Below are positions 36,733-46,427 of a stretch of 56,386 nucleotides of DNA, piece after piece; positions within the stretch are counted from its first letter, which is position 1; each line of letters opens with the position of its first letter. The notes below the pieces were generated by a model, which had not been told where the DNA came from, made no database searches, and saw only the letters and a program-made list of their open reading frames with translations. Made by a program: the position numbers and the translations under genes. Origin of the DNA: an uncultured Flavobacteriales bacterium (GTDB taxonomy: Bacteria > Bacteroidota > Bacteroidia > Flavobacteriales_C > GCA-002722245); contig CAJJCC010000028.1 of the NCBI GenBank assembly GCA_905182585.1, positions 1 to 56,386 on the forward strand. Direction: 5' to 3'.

Positions 36733-36746
36733 CTAAAAATCTGATT

Positions 36747-38099
36747 ATGTTTAAGAAAATATTAATTGCCAACCGTGGTGAAATCGCTTTACGTATTATT
36801 CGTACTTGTAAAGAGATGGGAATTAAAACGGTTGCTGTATACTCTACAGCAGATAAAGATAGTTTACATGTAAGATTTGCAGATGAGGCAATCTGTATAG
36901 GACCACCTCCATCAAAAGAATCTTATTTAGATATTCCAAGAATTATATCAGCAGCAGAAATTACTAATGCTGATGCAATTCACCCAGGATATGGATTCCT
37001 TTCTGAGAATTCAAAGTTCTCAGGAATTTGTGCAGAAAATGGTATCAAGTTTATTGGTGCTACTCCTGATCAAATTGATGGAATGGGAAATAAAGCCCAA
37101 GCTAAAATCACAATGGAAAAAGCTGGTGTGCCTTGTGTGCCTGGTTCTAAAGGATTGATAACGGATTTAGATGATGCGAAGAAAACAGCAAAAAATATTG
37201 GTTATCCAGTAATGGTCAAAGCTTCTGCTGGTGGTGGAGGTAAAGGAATGAGAATGATTCCTTCTGAAGATCAATTGGAAGAGTTGTTAGATAGCGCTAA
37301 GCGTGAATCAGCAGCTTCCTTTGGAAATGATGACATGTACATGGAGAAGTTCATTGAAGAGCCTCGCCACATTGAAATTCAAATTATTGGAGATCAAACA
37401 GGAAATGCATGTCACCTATCAGAAAGAGATTGCTCTGTTCAAAGACGTCACCAAAAATTAGTTGAAGAAGTACCATCTCCTTTCATGACAAAGAAGTTAA
37501 GAGAGAAAATGGGTGAAGCAGCAATTAAGGCTTCTAAGGCTGTTAAGTACGAAGGTGCTGGTACAGTGGAATTCTTAGTGGATAAGCACAGAAACTTCTT
37601 TTTCATGGAAATGAACACACGTATTCAAGTTGAGCACTGTGTTACTGAAGAAGTTGTTGGATTTGATTTAATTAGAGAGCAAATTAAAGTTGCTGCTGGA
37701 TTTAAAATATCAGGGAAGAACTATTTACCTCAATTGCATGCAATCGAGTGTAGAATCAACGCTGAAGACCCTTTAAATAACTTCAGACCATCGCCCGGTA
37801 AAATTGTAAACTTCCACGCACCAGGTGGGCATGGAATCAGATTAGATACGCACGTTTATTCTGGTTATTCAATTCCCCCTAACTACGATTCAATGATCGC
37901 AAAGTTAATTTCTGTTGCTCAAACAAGAGAAGAAGCTATTGCAAAAATGAAAAGAGCGTTAGATGAGTTTATAATCGAAGGAATTAAAACAACCATCCCT
38001 TTTCATTTAAAATTAATGGAGGACCCAACTTTTATCACAACAGGAGTAACAACTAAGTTTTTAGAAGTTACAGAGTTTGATTACTCGGATATGAAGTAA
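36747..38099 (+). CDS. accC: Acetyl-CoA carboxylase biotin carboxylase subunit
   Basis: A 450-residue ATP-grasp enzyme that carboxylates biotin on AccB. It opens with [20 protein letters not shown] and has [10 protein letters not shown], the glycine-rich [13 protein letters not shown] loop, [13 protein letters not shown]-like and [15 protein letters not shown] motifs. The frame extends 21 codons upstream to 36684, but that part translates a repeat relic and is unlike any AccC N-terminus, so the ATG at 36747 is chosen. It ends the operon at a strong terminator. Confidence 0.97.
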   Translation: MFKKILIANRGEIALRIIRTCKEMGIKTVAVYSTADKDSLHVRFADEAICIGPPPSKESYLDIPRIISAAEITNADAIHPGYGFLSENSKFSGICAENGIKFIGATPDQIDGMGNKAQAKITMEKAGVPCVPGSKGLITDLDDAKKTAKNIGYPVMVKASAGGGGKGMRMIPSEDQLEELLDSAKRESAASFGNDDMYMEKFIEEPRHIEIQIIGDQTGNACHLSERDCSVQRRHQKLVEEVPSPFMTKKLREKMGEAAIKASKAVKYEGAGTVEFLVDKHRNFFFMEMNTRIQVEHCVTEEVVGFDLIREQIKVAAGFKISGKNYLPQLHAIECRINAEDPLNNFRPSPGKIVNFHAPGGHGIRLDTHVYSGYSIPPNYDSMIAKLISVAQTREEAIAKMKRALDEFIIEGIKTTIPFHLKLMEDPTFITTGVTTKFLEVTEFDYSDMK

Positions 38100-38117
38100 T
38101 TAGAATACTATTATATT

Positions 38118-38155
38118 AAAAGCGACGAATGAGGAATCATTCGTCGCTTTTTTTT
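38118..38155 (+). terminator. Terminator of the lipid operon
   Basis: AAAAGCGACGAATGA / TCATTCGTCGCTTTT form a perfect 15-bp stem around GGAA, followed by a T-run, 18 bp after the accC stop. Confidence 0.92.
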
Positions 38156-38578
38156 ACCTGAAATTTTTGCTTTTTATTAGGATTGTAAAACGTGTGAAAA
38201 TAACACTGGCGGTTAGAATACTCTTTATAATAAGGGCGGGTATAAAATTTCCAATATTCGAACGATGTCAATAATTACGATGAGGTCACTTATTGGGTTT
38301 TCTACAATCTGAAAAAATAGCCCGTAAAGTATTATAATACCTTCGTGCAGAATTCCAGGCATAATTAGGATAAGGGCTAATAATTAGAATTCAATATCAT
38401 ATGCTTGAGCCATGAAAAGAAGGGTGAAGTTTTGAAATAAAGGGAATAAACCACCAATGACAAAGTTGCTATATAAAAACATAGTTAACTTTCTTATTAT
38501 AATTAAAATGATTGAAATTTTGTGTGGTGGTAATAAAAAGTATAAATGTGAGAGAATTAAACTTGCAGCTATATATAG
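38156..38578. other. Intergenic stretch between accC and sprA
   Basis: No convincing gene was found in ~420 bp between two convergent transcripts. The minus strand holds a hydrophobic open frame (38362-38225, 45 codons, starting MPGILHEGIII), and the plus strand has a frame from 38457 that runs into the sprA 3' end. Neither shows recognisable homology or a ribosome binding site. Confidence 0.5.
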
Positions 38579-41500
38579 TTACAACGTAAACCGAATACTT
38601 ATTCCACCTTTAGAAGTCGAACTCGGGAATGAGCTTTCGATATAAGGATTATTGATCGTTTGGTCGTAGAAAGCTCTTGCTGTTACTTTTTCACTTACTT
38701 TATAATCTCCTGATACTTTTATTGAGGTGACTAAACCTCCACTTAAAGTTTGTCCTGATTCGTCTATTTGAAGTAAAGTTAGACTTGTACTTTTTAATGA
38801 AACATCCAATCTTAAGTTTAAATCTGATTTTAATTTTCGACCTTTGATTTCAACATTTGGAATGACCAAATCTTTAATGGTATAACCACCTCCCACTACG
38901 AAGTCCCATGTATTATTTTCTGTCACTGAAGACCCACCAATTGATAATCCTACAGTTCTTGCTTTTTTAACCTCTACTTTTGCAAGAATCGAATTTTTAA
39001 ATTTCATATCTACTTTTACTAGTGGACTAAAAGATTCAGTTATCGAAATTTTGAATGGCGTATAATCGATGTTTGATTCAAAGTCTCCTAAATCAGTTAG
39101 TTGACCGGTTCCATCAAATGTTAAATCGTTTCGTACATTATTCATACTCAACGTACTTTTATAGCTGTGAGATAAAGCAATAGATCTAAAATGCTTTTTA
39201 AAGAACGCTATGTTTTTAAGTCCATTATACGTAAACCTCCAATCTGGAATTGGAATAGATGGGAAGAAACCACTTGTAGAGCTTGGAGTGCTAAGGTTAG
39301 GTAATTTGATGTTTGCAGCGTTTTTACCTTGGTAGGCAGAAAGAAAAGAGTAGAGGAGTACTTCTTCTTGTTTTTGGCTATATCCTTCAGGGAACGAAGT
39401 AGAAGAGTTTGTTAGTCCACTCCAGTTAATATTTTGAGCAGCTAAACGATCTGCAATTACTTTTCGGTTGTTTAACATTTGCTTGTAAGCGCCTGATCCT
39501 TTGTGACGAGTGTTTTTAGTAAATGCAGTTCTAAAGGTGTTGGATGAGATGGAGAATTCTTGAACTTTCTGTCTTGAGTTTTCAGTATATCCTTTTGTTG
39601 TTGAATTGTCTATTTGGTAAAAGAAATTATCATTTGAAGTTAAACTACGTGTTCCGGTAAGGTTTACTCTAAATTGTTTGAAAGGTTCTAAGGTTGCTCT
39701 TGTATTTAAAGTTTGTTTATTCGTTTTTGCGACCTGTTGTGAAATAAGATGACTGTTGGTGTTAAACCAATTATTATCAATTCCTTTTTCCAAGATATCA
39801 GCTTGAGATCCAAATGCGAATTTGTAACCCGGTGCCATCTGACGACCAAGATCCATTCCCATAACTTGCGTTTCTCCCATAAACCCTGGAAGAAATGTAC
39901 CATTGTTTTCATTGTAATTAATGGATGCGTTCCTAACCATCATTAAAGCTCTTATGGTTGATTCAAGTACATCTTTGGATGTGATGTTTACTTTTTTGGT
40001 CTTGGTTGAATCAATAGTTGCTTTTTTCTTTCGTTTTCTGTTTAACTTTTTAAGATAATCGGACTTGTTGTACAAACTAACAAAGTTTAATTGAGCGCTT
40101 ATTTGTTTCGTGTTATTATTGGATACGCTATGCCCAATTGAATCTACAAAAGCAGGGTTAGTAGCTTGCCAATCGAATTTACCAGTGTATTTAGCATTCG
40201 AAGTAATCCAACTTGTTAATGGGAATTTATTAATTGGGATTCGATAATTAGCATTGAAATTTTGAGTGTATAAAGTATTTCGACCCAATGTTTGAATGTT
40301 TTTCCAAATTGAATCCTTTTCAGATTGCTCATCAATAGCTCCAAAAGGTTCATCAATAATAGCTTTATTACTAGCGTTATAGGATAATTTTAAGGTTTTA
40401 GTTAAATCCCATTTCATGGTATAGTCTCTATTGAAATACCAGTTTTTATTATAGGTAGGAGTAATTAGAAGATCAGCGTTCGAAACGTTTCTTATTTTAC
40501 GTTCGCTAAACATTCTTGTCATGTTGGTTTTAATTCCCACTTGTTTTGGAACATATTGAAAGTTGAAATCACGGTAAAGAGTAAGGTATTTGGACCGCTT
40601 TAACTTGGTCATTTTTTTACGATAATCAACCTTATCCTTTTTAAGGTCAGATATTTGAGTTTGAATTAACTTGGTTGCTTTTGCAGAATTTTTAATTGAA
40701 CGTAAAGCTTTTAATGAATCCTGTAATTGTTTTGTTTCAGCTGCAATTTTGGCAAGATGCTTTTTCTCTATTGAAACAATAAATGGTGTTTTTTTAAATG
40801 GTTTAATTGATTTTGGGCGGTGCGTAAAGTTGTAGTTTAGTCCACCGTTGTAATTTTTAACAAGATCAATTTCGGTGTTTACATCTTGTTTTTTGTTTTC
40901 GTTATAGGCAAATGTTGCATCTAGATTCGAAACGTCGTAAAAGTGCTTTTTCTTGGATCCTTTTTTAATTTTTTTAACGTTTGAGAAGTTTAAACTTTTA
41001 CTGGTTTGTTTCTCGGGAGTAACCTTGTTTAAGTATGATTTATAACCACCATTATCTAAATTCTTTATTTGAATATCAGTATCTAATGGATTATATTTTT
41101 GATCTTTTCTTATTTGATTATAACTCATGTAAACAGGAAGAGAAATACCATAATTTTCAGGAAAGAATTTACCTGCTTGAAAGTTACCTGTAGCATCAAT
41201 ATTGCGAACAGTTTCTCGTTGTCGTTCACTTACTTTCTGGTCAATAGCTCCCCAACCTGGGGTGCTGTATCCACCTGCTAAAGAGACGTTACCAAAATCG
41301 GCTAATTTCATGTTAACACTAGCTGTTGAAGCCCAACCACCAGTTTTATCAAAACCGGAAAGTCTTAATTCATTCACCCAAACTTCTGCACACCTAGAAT
41401 TTCCTGAGGTATTGTTATTTCGAACACCAATCATCATAGAGGTAATATTAGCCATACTTGGAGAACCTTTCACGTAGGCCATATTATCACCGTCGGCAAT

Positions 41501-44500
41501 TGAAAACCGATCTACGCTTGGTGCAGAAAGTTCATTTCTTTTCGCTTTTAATCCAGCAAACACAACTTCGTAATCAAAATCCATTCGATTGGCGGCGTCC
41601 CAAATGGCTTCTCGTTTTTGTTCATCACCAGATGGAAGAGTTGTTGGATCTGTAAATGTTAACGGGATTTCATATTCATAATAATTCTCTGTGTAATCTG
41701 AGCCCATTCTGATAAAGGCGGACATGTTCATGTCTTCTCTATTTGTTGCTGAATTATCGGCTTGTTCAGCATGAATGTCCATTTGTATTTTTTTGTATGA
41801 TAATAAATCTAAACTTACAGTTTTATACATTCCTCTTGCATCTCCGCCATCAAGATCACAAACCTGAATTTGCATTGCCTGCTCGTTTTCGTTTGCTTGA
41901 GATCCTAAGTTAAATTGACGTTGTGTATTAGGAGGTAACATGTAAGGGATAGGTTCTTTTTTAGAATCTTCTTCTAGGTTTACTGCTCCGACATTAAATA
42001 TTGGAGTTGTCCCAGGAAGGCTGTTCTCATCCGATAAATCATTTTCATATTTACGCCAATCACTTCTTATTAAGTCCAATGATGCAAACCTTAAAACAAC
42101 AGGAGCCTTCCAGCCTTTTAACATTAATCTAATAAAACGAATAGATTGAAAACCTTCAATATTTCCAACTATATTTTTGTCAGGATCTTTTATAGGAATA
42201 CGGAAGTTGTACCAATTTACTTTTTTGTTTGAGCCTGAAACTGTAACAGGCACTTTTTGCACTAGGTAATTACTTCCAATATCTTCTTGTTCAAGATCAA
42301 CGGGACGCATACTTAATTTGTATTCATAATAACTTTCACCTTCACTTAATGTATTATCCCTATTTAAATCCTCAATATCGGGGAGTGTTGTTGCTGTACT
42401 TACGTAATCCAATCCTGTACTTTCTTGTGTTGGTGAATTACCGTCTGTACCGTTGAAGTTTTTGTATCGCTCAATAATGTTTGCTTTACGACCATCTAAA
42501 TCAGTACTTCTGAAATATTCGTAATTATCAGCCGCAGGATCAATTCCAATATTACCAGGCAGAGTTCCATCAAAATAATCGATGTAGCTGCTAAATAATT
42601 TAAATTCATCTCTGTCACCCATTCCGTCAAAACCAACATCTTGCTGTTCACGAGCACTAGCGTCGTTATCAAATGCATTTACAAGATTAATTCGGTTAGA
42701 AACAAAACCCCAACTGGTTGTATCAACATCAACGTTTGGGTCATTAGGTGTAGGTAAACCGTTTTCAAATGCTTTTCTACCGTCTCTTAAAATATCCTCT
42801 GAGATATTTCCAATTTGAATATACATATCACCTCCATCATTAGTTCCGTCAAAAGCATCCTTATCTGAAATTGAAGACGGGTCTTCAGAGAACGGATCCA
42901 TAACCCAGAACTCTATAAATTCAATATTTTGACTCGCAAAATCAACGTAGTCGATTTTACGCATAATCCCACCCCAACGAGTTTCGGGACTAAATAACTC
43001 ACCTGTTGTTTTATCAATTCCTTGAGAAATTCCAGGTGTACCAGAGGTGTCATAATTATAAGGGCCTCTTTCATTGGGGAAGAATGCCAAATCTAATATT
43101 GGAAGCGTTGGTGGTACACCTACTGCTAAACTTTTTTGAGGATAAATTTCGTTTTGAAGAACTACTCTTTGGAATAAGTTTTCTTGGATAGCATCATTCC
43201 CTGCTATGTGGCTAGGCGTGTTTGCACCGTTGTCGTCACCAAAAATAGGATCAATATTATACCAAGCAAACTTTGCCCTGTTAAATCCGTAGGTAATATC
43301 GTTAATTAAATCACCTTCTGGCCACTTGGTATTTCCTTGCGGAGTAGAAGCAAGTGTCCAAGCAACTCTATTTCGAATATCGATTCCAGTTTGACCAGCT
43401 TCAAAATCATCAATGAAGGAAACCGCTTCACCATCGTTTTCGATAGCACTTGGCGAGCCCGGGATTAGCTGTGCAAATTCACCTTTTACTTCAATAGAAG
43501 ACTTTGCTTTGGTGTTAATAAATGGAATTTTATCCACTAATTTGGTTAAGTATTCCGATTCGGTTTTGTAATCAGAATTCACACCCCACATTGTGTTTTT
43601 AATTGGTTCTTCACCTTGATTCACTTTTTGGGTAAGTGGACGTTCTGTCAAATTCATAAACGTAGCACCAACGTGAAAGTCTTTATTGATTTCGTAATCT
43701 AGATGAGTTCCGAATAATGTTTTACTCATGATACTAAACATCGAGTTACTTTCAACATTAACTCTAATAGGTGTATTTGAATTTAAGATTGATTGATCCA
43801 ATATGGTTACTTGTCCCATGTTATAATCCACTCTAAAATCAGCACCTTCTGTTAATTTTCTTCCCCCAGCTGTAACAGTCACGGCTCCTTTTGGAATACT
43901 GAATGAGTTAAGGTTAATTACTGAGCTTTTGGATGAATATTGGGCATAAATTTGAAACCTATTATTGGTAGGGAATTCGTTTTTTGCCCTGAATTTACTC
44001 ACATGATATAATGAATCAAAAGCATACTGATCTGCTAATGCGTTATCATTTATTTCCTCTCTTAGTTTTTTTCCGAAAGGCTGAAGAACAGGGAAATAAA
44101 TTTTACCATTTTGAATTCGAATAGTTTGCCCGTCAATGATATCATATTTACCATCCGGTTGTAAATTCTGCATTTGATCAAGTCGATCTAAATCTAAAAT
44201 TTCTAACCATCTTTTATTCTTTACATTGACGTTAGCTGTTGAGGCGTTGAAATAATTTATGTCGTTATTCGTAGACGGGTCACGGTAGCGAATGTCAATT
44301 TCTAAAGTACTGGCATCAACTCCGTAAGTACCTAACGAATAAACGTTTTTCATCATTAAATCCCAAAGTGGAATGTTAACATTGTTTACTTGTGTAGATT
44401 TTAGTAATTTAAGAAATATTGATGATTGCACATCTGGAACTTCATCCGAAAATTCACCAACTTGAAAAACATCATTACTTCCTCTAACTGTATATTGAAA

Positions 44501-45841
44501 CGCTAATGCTAAAACTTCATCGTCTTCCATTTTTCTATTCAAAGAAATGTACCCTAATTGAGGGTGTATAAAATATTCAGCAGCATTTAATTTTCGAGCA
44601 TTTTCAATTTTATTAAAGTGTAATCCCGCTGAGTACTTATAATCACCATCTGTTCTAATTAATTCTCCAGATGCAGCAGTATATTGTCTTATATCTTCAT
44701 TATTAACAAGGTTTGGGTATAAATCATTGCTCGAATTATCAGGATAAACTTGACTTAAAGTGGGCGTTATAGTTGGGTCATAAGTAGTTCGTTCACCTAA
44801 ATCCATAAATCCAATAACATTTCTAGCTCCAGTATTCGCACTAATTCCAACATTGGTTACCCAAACTTCAACTTTTGTAATATTTACAGCCGAGTTGATG
44901 ATTGGCGGATTTGATAGGCCACTGTTGTAATTGTCCGCAAAATATTGAGAAAGGAAAAAGTGACGATTGTCTTCGTATTCATCTGCTTTAATAAAAACTT
45001 CTTTTGTTTGAACTCCACCGCTTAATTCGATAGTTTTCGATTCTGATTTTTGTTGAGATAAAACGGTAGCAACTCTTAGCTTTCCAAATTGCAACTCTGT
45101 TTTAATTCCAAATAAACTCTGACTTCCTTGTATAAGGGAAGAGTTAAGAGGCATGCTTACATTACCTAATTCAATATTTTTGATGATTTGATCCTCTTTT
45201 CCGCCAAATTGTAATTTCATTTGGTTTTCAAAATCGAATGAAGCTTCGGTATTATAATTTGTTCCTAATTGTAATTTATCTCCAATTTTCCCCGTAACGT
45301 TTAATTGAATTTTTTCATCAAAATCAAAACTGGTTACTCGTTGGCTTTGAACTCTAATAATTGGGTTTTCGGTTTTAGTAGAGGTAACACCAAAAATTAA
45401 TTCAGCAGATCCCTGAGGTTTTATTTCTATTTTATTACTTCCAAAAATAGATTCAAATGCGTTTCCAGGAATTCTAACATTATCTAAAATTCCGTTATCA
45501 GACGAACCACCAGAGTTTTCTTTTTTTTTTTGATTCCAGTATTCTTTTTCGGCTTGTTTGTTTTGATTTTCCCAGAAATCATCAAAATCTTGATTATCTG
45601 AAGGGCGGTATTCATTGTCACCTATGGTTTCAACAATTTTGTATTGATTGGTAACAGGATCGTAAACAACTTTAGTTTCAACGTTACTAGGATCTTTTAA
45701 ATCGATAGAAGGTGCATTGTCATCCTTTCCTAAATTAAAAGGAAGCTTCAACGAATCGGGAGCTTGAGCAAAACTTAATAGATTGCAAAATACTATCGAA
45801 AGAGCGAGGATATATTTATTAATGTTAATTTTTAAATTCAA
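38579..45841 (-). CDS. sprA: T9SS translocon protein SprA
   Basis: A 2420-residue protein with a signal peptide (about 1-25, ...LLSFAQ). It forms the giant outer-membrane pore of the type IX secretion system, needed for gliding adhesins and secreted enzymes. Length agrees with known SprA proteins (about 2400). Characteristic segments include ELIFGVTSTKTENPI and the INLNVTGKIGDKLQLGTNYN-like stretch near the start, SFIDDFEAGQTGIDIRN in the middle, CAEVWVNELRLSGFD, and a final beta-strand ending in ISIRFTL. The gene starts 1 bp after ruvA, in the maeB-ruvA-sprA order seen in many Flavobacteriia. No frameshift was seen over the 7.3 kb. Confidence 0.95.
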   Translation of the reverse strand: MNLKININKYILALSIVFCNLLSFAQAPDSLKLPFNLGKDDNAPSIDLKDPSNVETKVVYDPVTNQYKIVETIGDNEYRPSDNQDFDDFWENQNKQAEKEYWNQKKKENSGGSSDNGILDNVRIPGNAFESIFGSNKIEIKPQGSAELIFGVTSTKTENPIIRVQSQRVTSFDFDEKIQLNVTGKIGDKLQLGTNYNTEASFDFENQMKLQFGGKEDQIIKNIELGNVSMPLNSSLIQGSQSLFGIKTELQFGKLRVATVLSQQKSESKTIELSGGVQTKEVFIKADEYEDNRHFFLSQYFADNYNSGLSNPPIINSAVNITKVEVWVTNVGISANTGARNVIGFMDLGERTTYDPTITPTLSQVYPDNSSNDLYPNLVNNEDIRQYTAASGELIRTDGDYKYSAGLHFNKIENARKLNAAEYFIHPQLGYISLNRKMEDDEVLALAFQYTVRGSNDVFQVGEFSDEVPDVQSSIFLKLLKSTQVNNVNIPLWDLMMKNVYSLGTYGVDASTLEIDIRYRDPSTNNDINYFNASTANVNVKNKRWLEILDLDRLDQMQNLQPDGKYDIIDGQTIRIQNGKIYFPVLQPFGKKLREEINDNALADQYAFDSLYHVSKFRAKNEFPTNNRFQIYAQYSSKSSVINLNSFSIPKGAVTVTAGGRKLTEGADFRVDYNMGQVTILDQSILNSNTPIRVNVESNSMFSIMSKTLFGTHLDYEINKDFHVGATFMNLTERPLTQKVNQGEEPIKNTMWGVNSDYKTESEYLTKLVDKIPFINTKAKSSIEVKGEFAQLIPGSPSAIENDGEAVSFIDDFEAGQTGIDIRNRVAWTLASTPQGNTKWPEGDLINDITYGFNRAKFAWYNIDPIFGDDNGANTPSHIAGNDAIQENLFQRVVLQNEIYPQKSLAVGVPPTLPILDLAFFPNERGPYNYDTSGTPGISQGIDKTTGELFSPETRWGGIMRKIDYVDFASQNIEFIEFWVMDPFSEDPSSISDKDAFDGTNDGGDMYIQIGNISEDILRDGRKAFENGLPTPNDPNVDVDTTSWGFVSNRINLVNAFDNDASAREQQDVGFDGMGDRDEFKLFSSYIDYFDGTLPGNIGIDPAADNYEYFRSTDLDGRKANIIERYKNFNGTDGNSPTQESTGLDYVSTATTLPDIEDLNRDNTLSEGESYYEYKLSMRPVDLEQEDIGSNYLVQKVPVTVSGSNKKVNWYNFRIPIKDPDKNIVGNIEGFQSIRFIRLMLKGWKAPVVLRFASLDLIRSDWRKYENDLSDENSLPGTTPIFNVGAVNLEEDSKKEPIPYMLPPNTQRQFNLGSQANENEQAMQIQVCDLDGGDARGMYKTVSLDLLSYKKIQMDIHAEQADNSATNREDMNMSAFIRMGSDYTENYYEYEIPLTFTDPTTLPSGDEQKREAIWDAANRMDFDYEVVFAGLKAKRNELSAPSVDRFSIADGDNMAYVKGSPSMANITSMMIGVRNNNTSGNSRCAEVWVNELRLSGFDKTGGWASTASVNMKLADFGNVSLAGGYSTPGWGAIDQKVSERQRETVRNIDATGNFQAGKFFPENYGISLPVYMSYNQIRKDQKYNPLDTDIQIKNLDNGGYKSYLNKVTPEKQTSKSLNFSNVKKIKKGSKKKHFYDVSNLDATFAYNENKKQDVNTEIDLVKNYNGGLNYNFTHRPKSIKPFKKTPFIVSIEKKHLAKIAAETKQLQDSLKALRSIKNSAKATKLIQTQISDLKKDKVDYRKKMTKLKRSKYLTLYRDFNFQYVPKQVGIKTNMTRMFSERKIRNVSNADLLITPTYNKNWYFNRDYTMKWDLTKTLKLSYNASNKAIIDEPFGAIDEQSEKDSIWKNIQTLGRNTLYTQNFNANYRIPINKFPLTSWITSNAKYTGKFDWQATNPAFVDSIGHSVSNNNTKQISAQLNFVSLYNKSDYLKKLNRKRKKKATIDSTKTKKVNITSKDVLESTIRALMMVRNASINYNENNGTFLPGFMGETQVMGMDLGRQMAPGYKFAFGSQADILEKGIDNNWFNTNSHLISQQVAKTNKQTLNTRATLEPFKQFRVNLTGTRSLTSNDNFFYQIDNSTTKGYTENSRQKVQEFSISSNTFRTAFTKNTRHKGSGAYKQMLNNRKVIADRLAAQNINWSGLTNSSTSFPEGYSQKQEEVLLYSFLSAYQGKNAANIKLPNLSTPSSTSGFFPSIPIPDWRFTYNGLKNIAFFKKHFRSIALSHSYKSTLSMNNVRNDLTFDGTGQLTDLGDFESNIDYTPFKISITESFSPLVKVDMKFKNSILAKVEVKKARTVGLSIGGSSVTENNTWDFVVGGGYTIKDLVIPNVEIKGRKLKSDLNLRLDVSLKSTSLTLLQIDESGQTLSGGLVTSIKVSGDYKVSEKVTARAFYDQTINNPYIESSFPSSTSKGGISIRFTL

Positions 45842-45842
45842 G

Positions 45843-46427
45843 TTAAAGATTTTTCAATGCTTCTTTAATTAATCCTTCAACACCTAAGTCTGGTTGAGCT
45901 TTTAAAACGTTATTTAATACTTTATCCACCGAGTTTTTGGTAAATCCTAATGCCAATAGAGCAGATAACGACTCATCTCGTGCGCTATTGTTAGAAAATG
46001 TTAAAATATTTTGCTCAAGACCTTCAATCTTCCCCAATTTATCCTTTAAATCAACAATAATTCTTTGTGCAGATTTAGCGCCAATACCTTTAATACTCTT
46101 TAAGGTGTCAACATCACCAGTAACAATCGCAGCCGTGATTTCATCGGAACTTAAGCTAGACAGCATAACTCTAGCAGTACTCGCTCCAACGCCGCTAACT
46201 GATATTAATTTCCGGAAGATTTCACGTTCACTTTTTTCAGCAAAACCATACAATGTATGTGCATCTTCTTTGATGGATAAATGCGTGTAAAGCGTACAGT
46301 TTTCGTCGTTTGATATTTTGGAAAAAGTAACCAATGAAATATTTAAAAAATATCCAACACCGCCAGCTTCAATAACTGCATGAGTAGGTGATTTTTCAGT
46401 TAACCTTCCTTTAATATGATGAATCAT
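45843..46427 (-). CDS. ruvA: Holliday junction branch migration protein RuvA
   Basis: A 194-residue subunit that binds four-way junctions and recruits the RuvB motor. It opens with an OB fold (MIHHIKGRLTEKSPTHAVIEAGGVGY), has two helix-hairpin-helix motifs (VSGVGASTARVML and IKGIGAKSAQRIIVDLKDKL) and the C-terminal RuvB-contact domain (LLALGFTKNSVDKVL). Its start shares one base with the maeB stop, and sprA follows at once. Confidence 0.96.
   Translation of the reverse strand: MIHHIKGRLTEKSPTHAVIEAGGVGYFLNISLVTFSKISNDENCTLYTHLSIKEDAHTLYGFAEKSEREIFRKLISVSGVGASTARVMLSSLSSDEITAAIVTGDVDTLKSIKGIGAKSAQRIIVDLKDKLGKIEGLEQNILTFSNNSARDESLSALLALGFTKNSVDKVLNNVLKAQPDLGVEGLIKEALKNL

Noticed and set aside
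38457-38645. 62-codon plus-strand frame entering the sprA 3' end
   Set aside because: It overlaps the conserved final strands of SprA on the opposite strand and has no recognisable homology or start signal.
41099-41655. Overlapping plus-strand frames inside sprA
   Set aside because: They are antisense to conserved SprA sequence without any domain; shadows of a long AT-rich gene.
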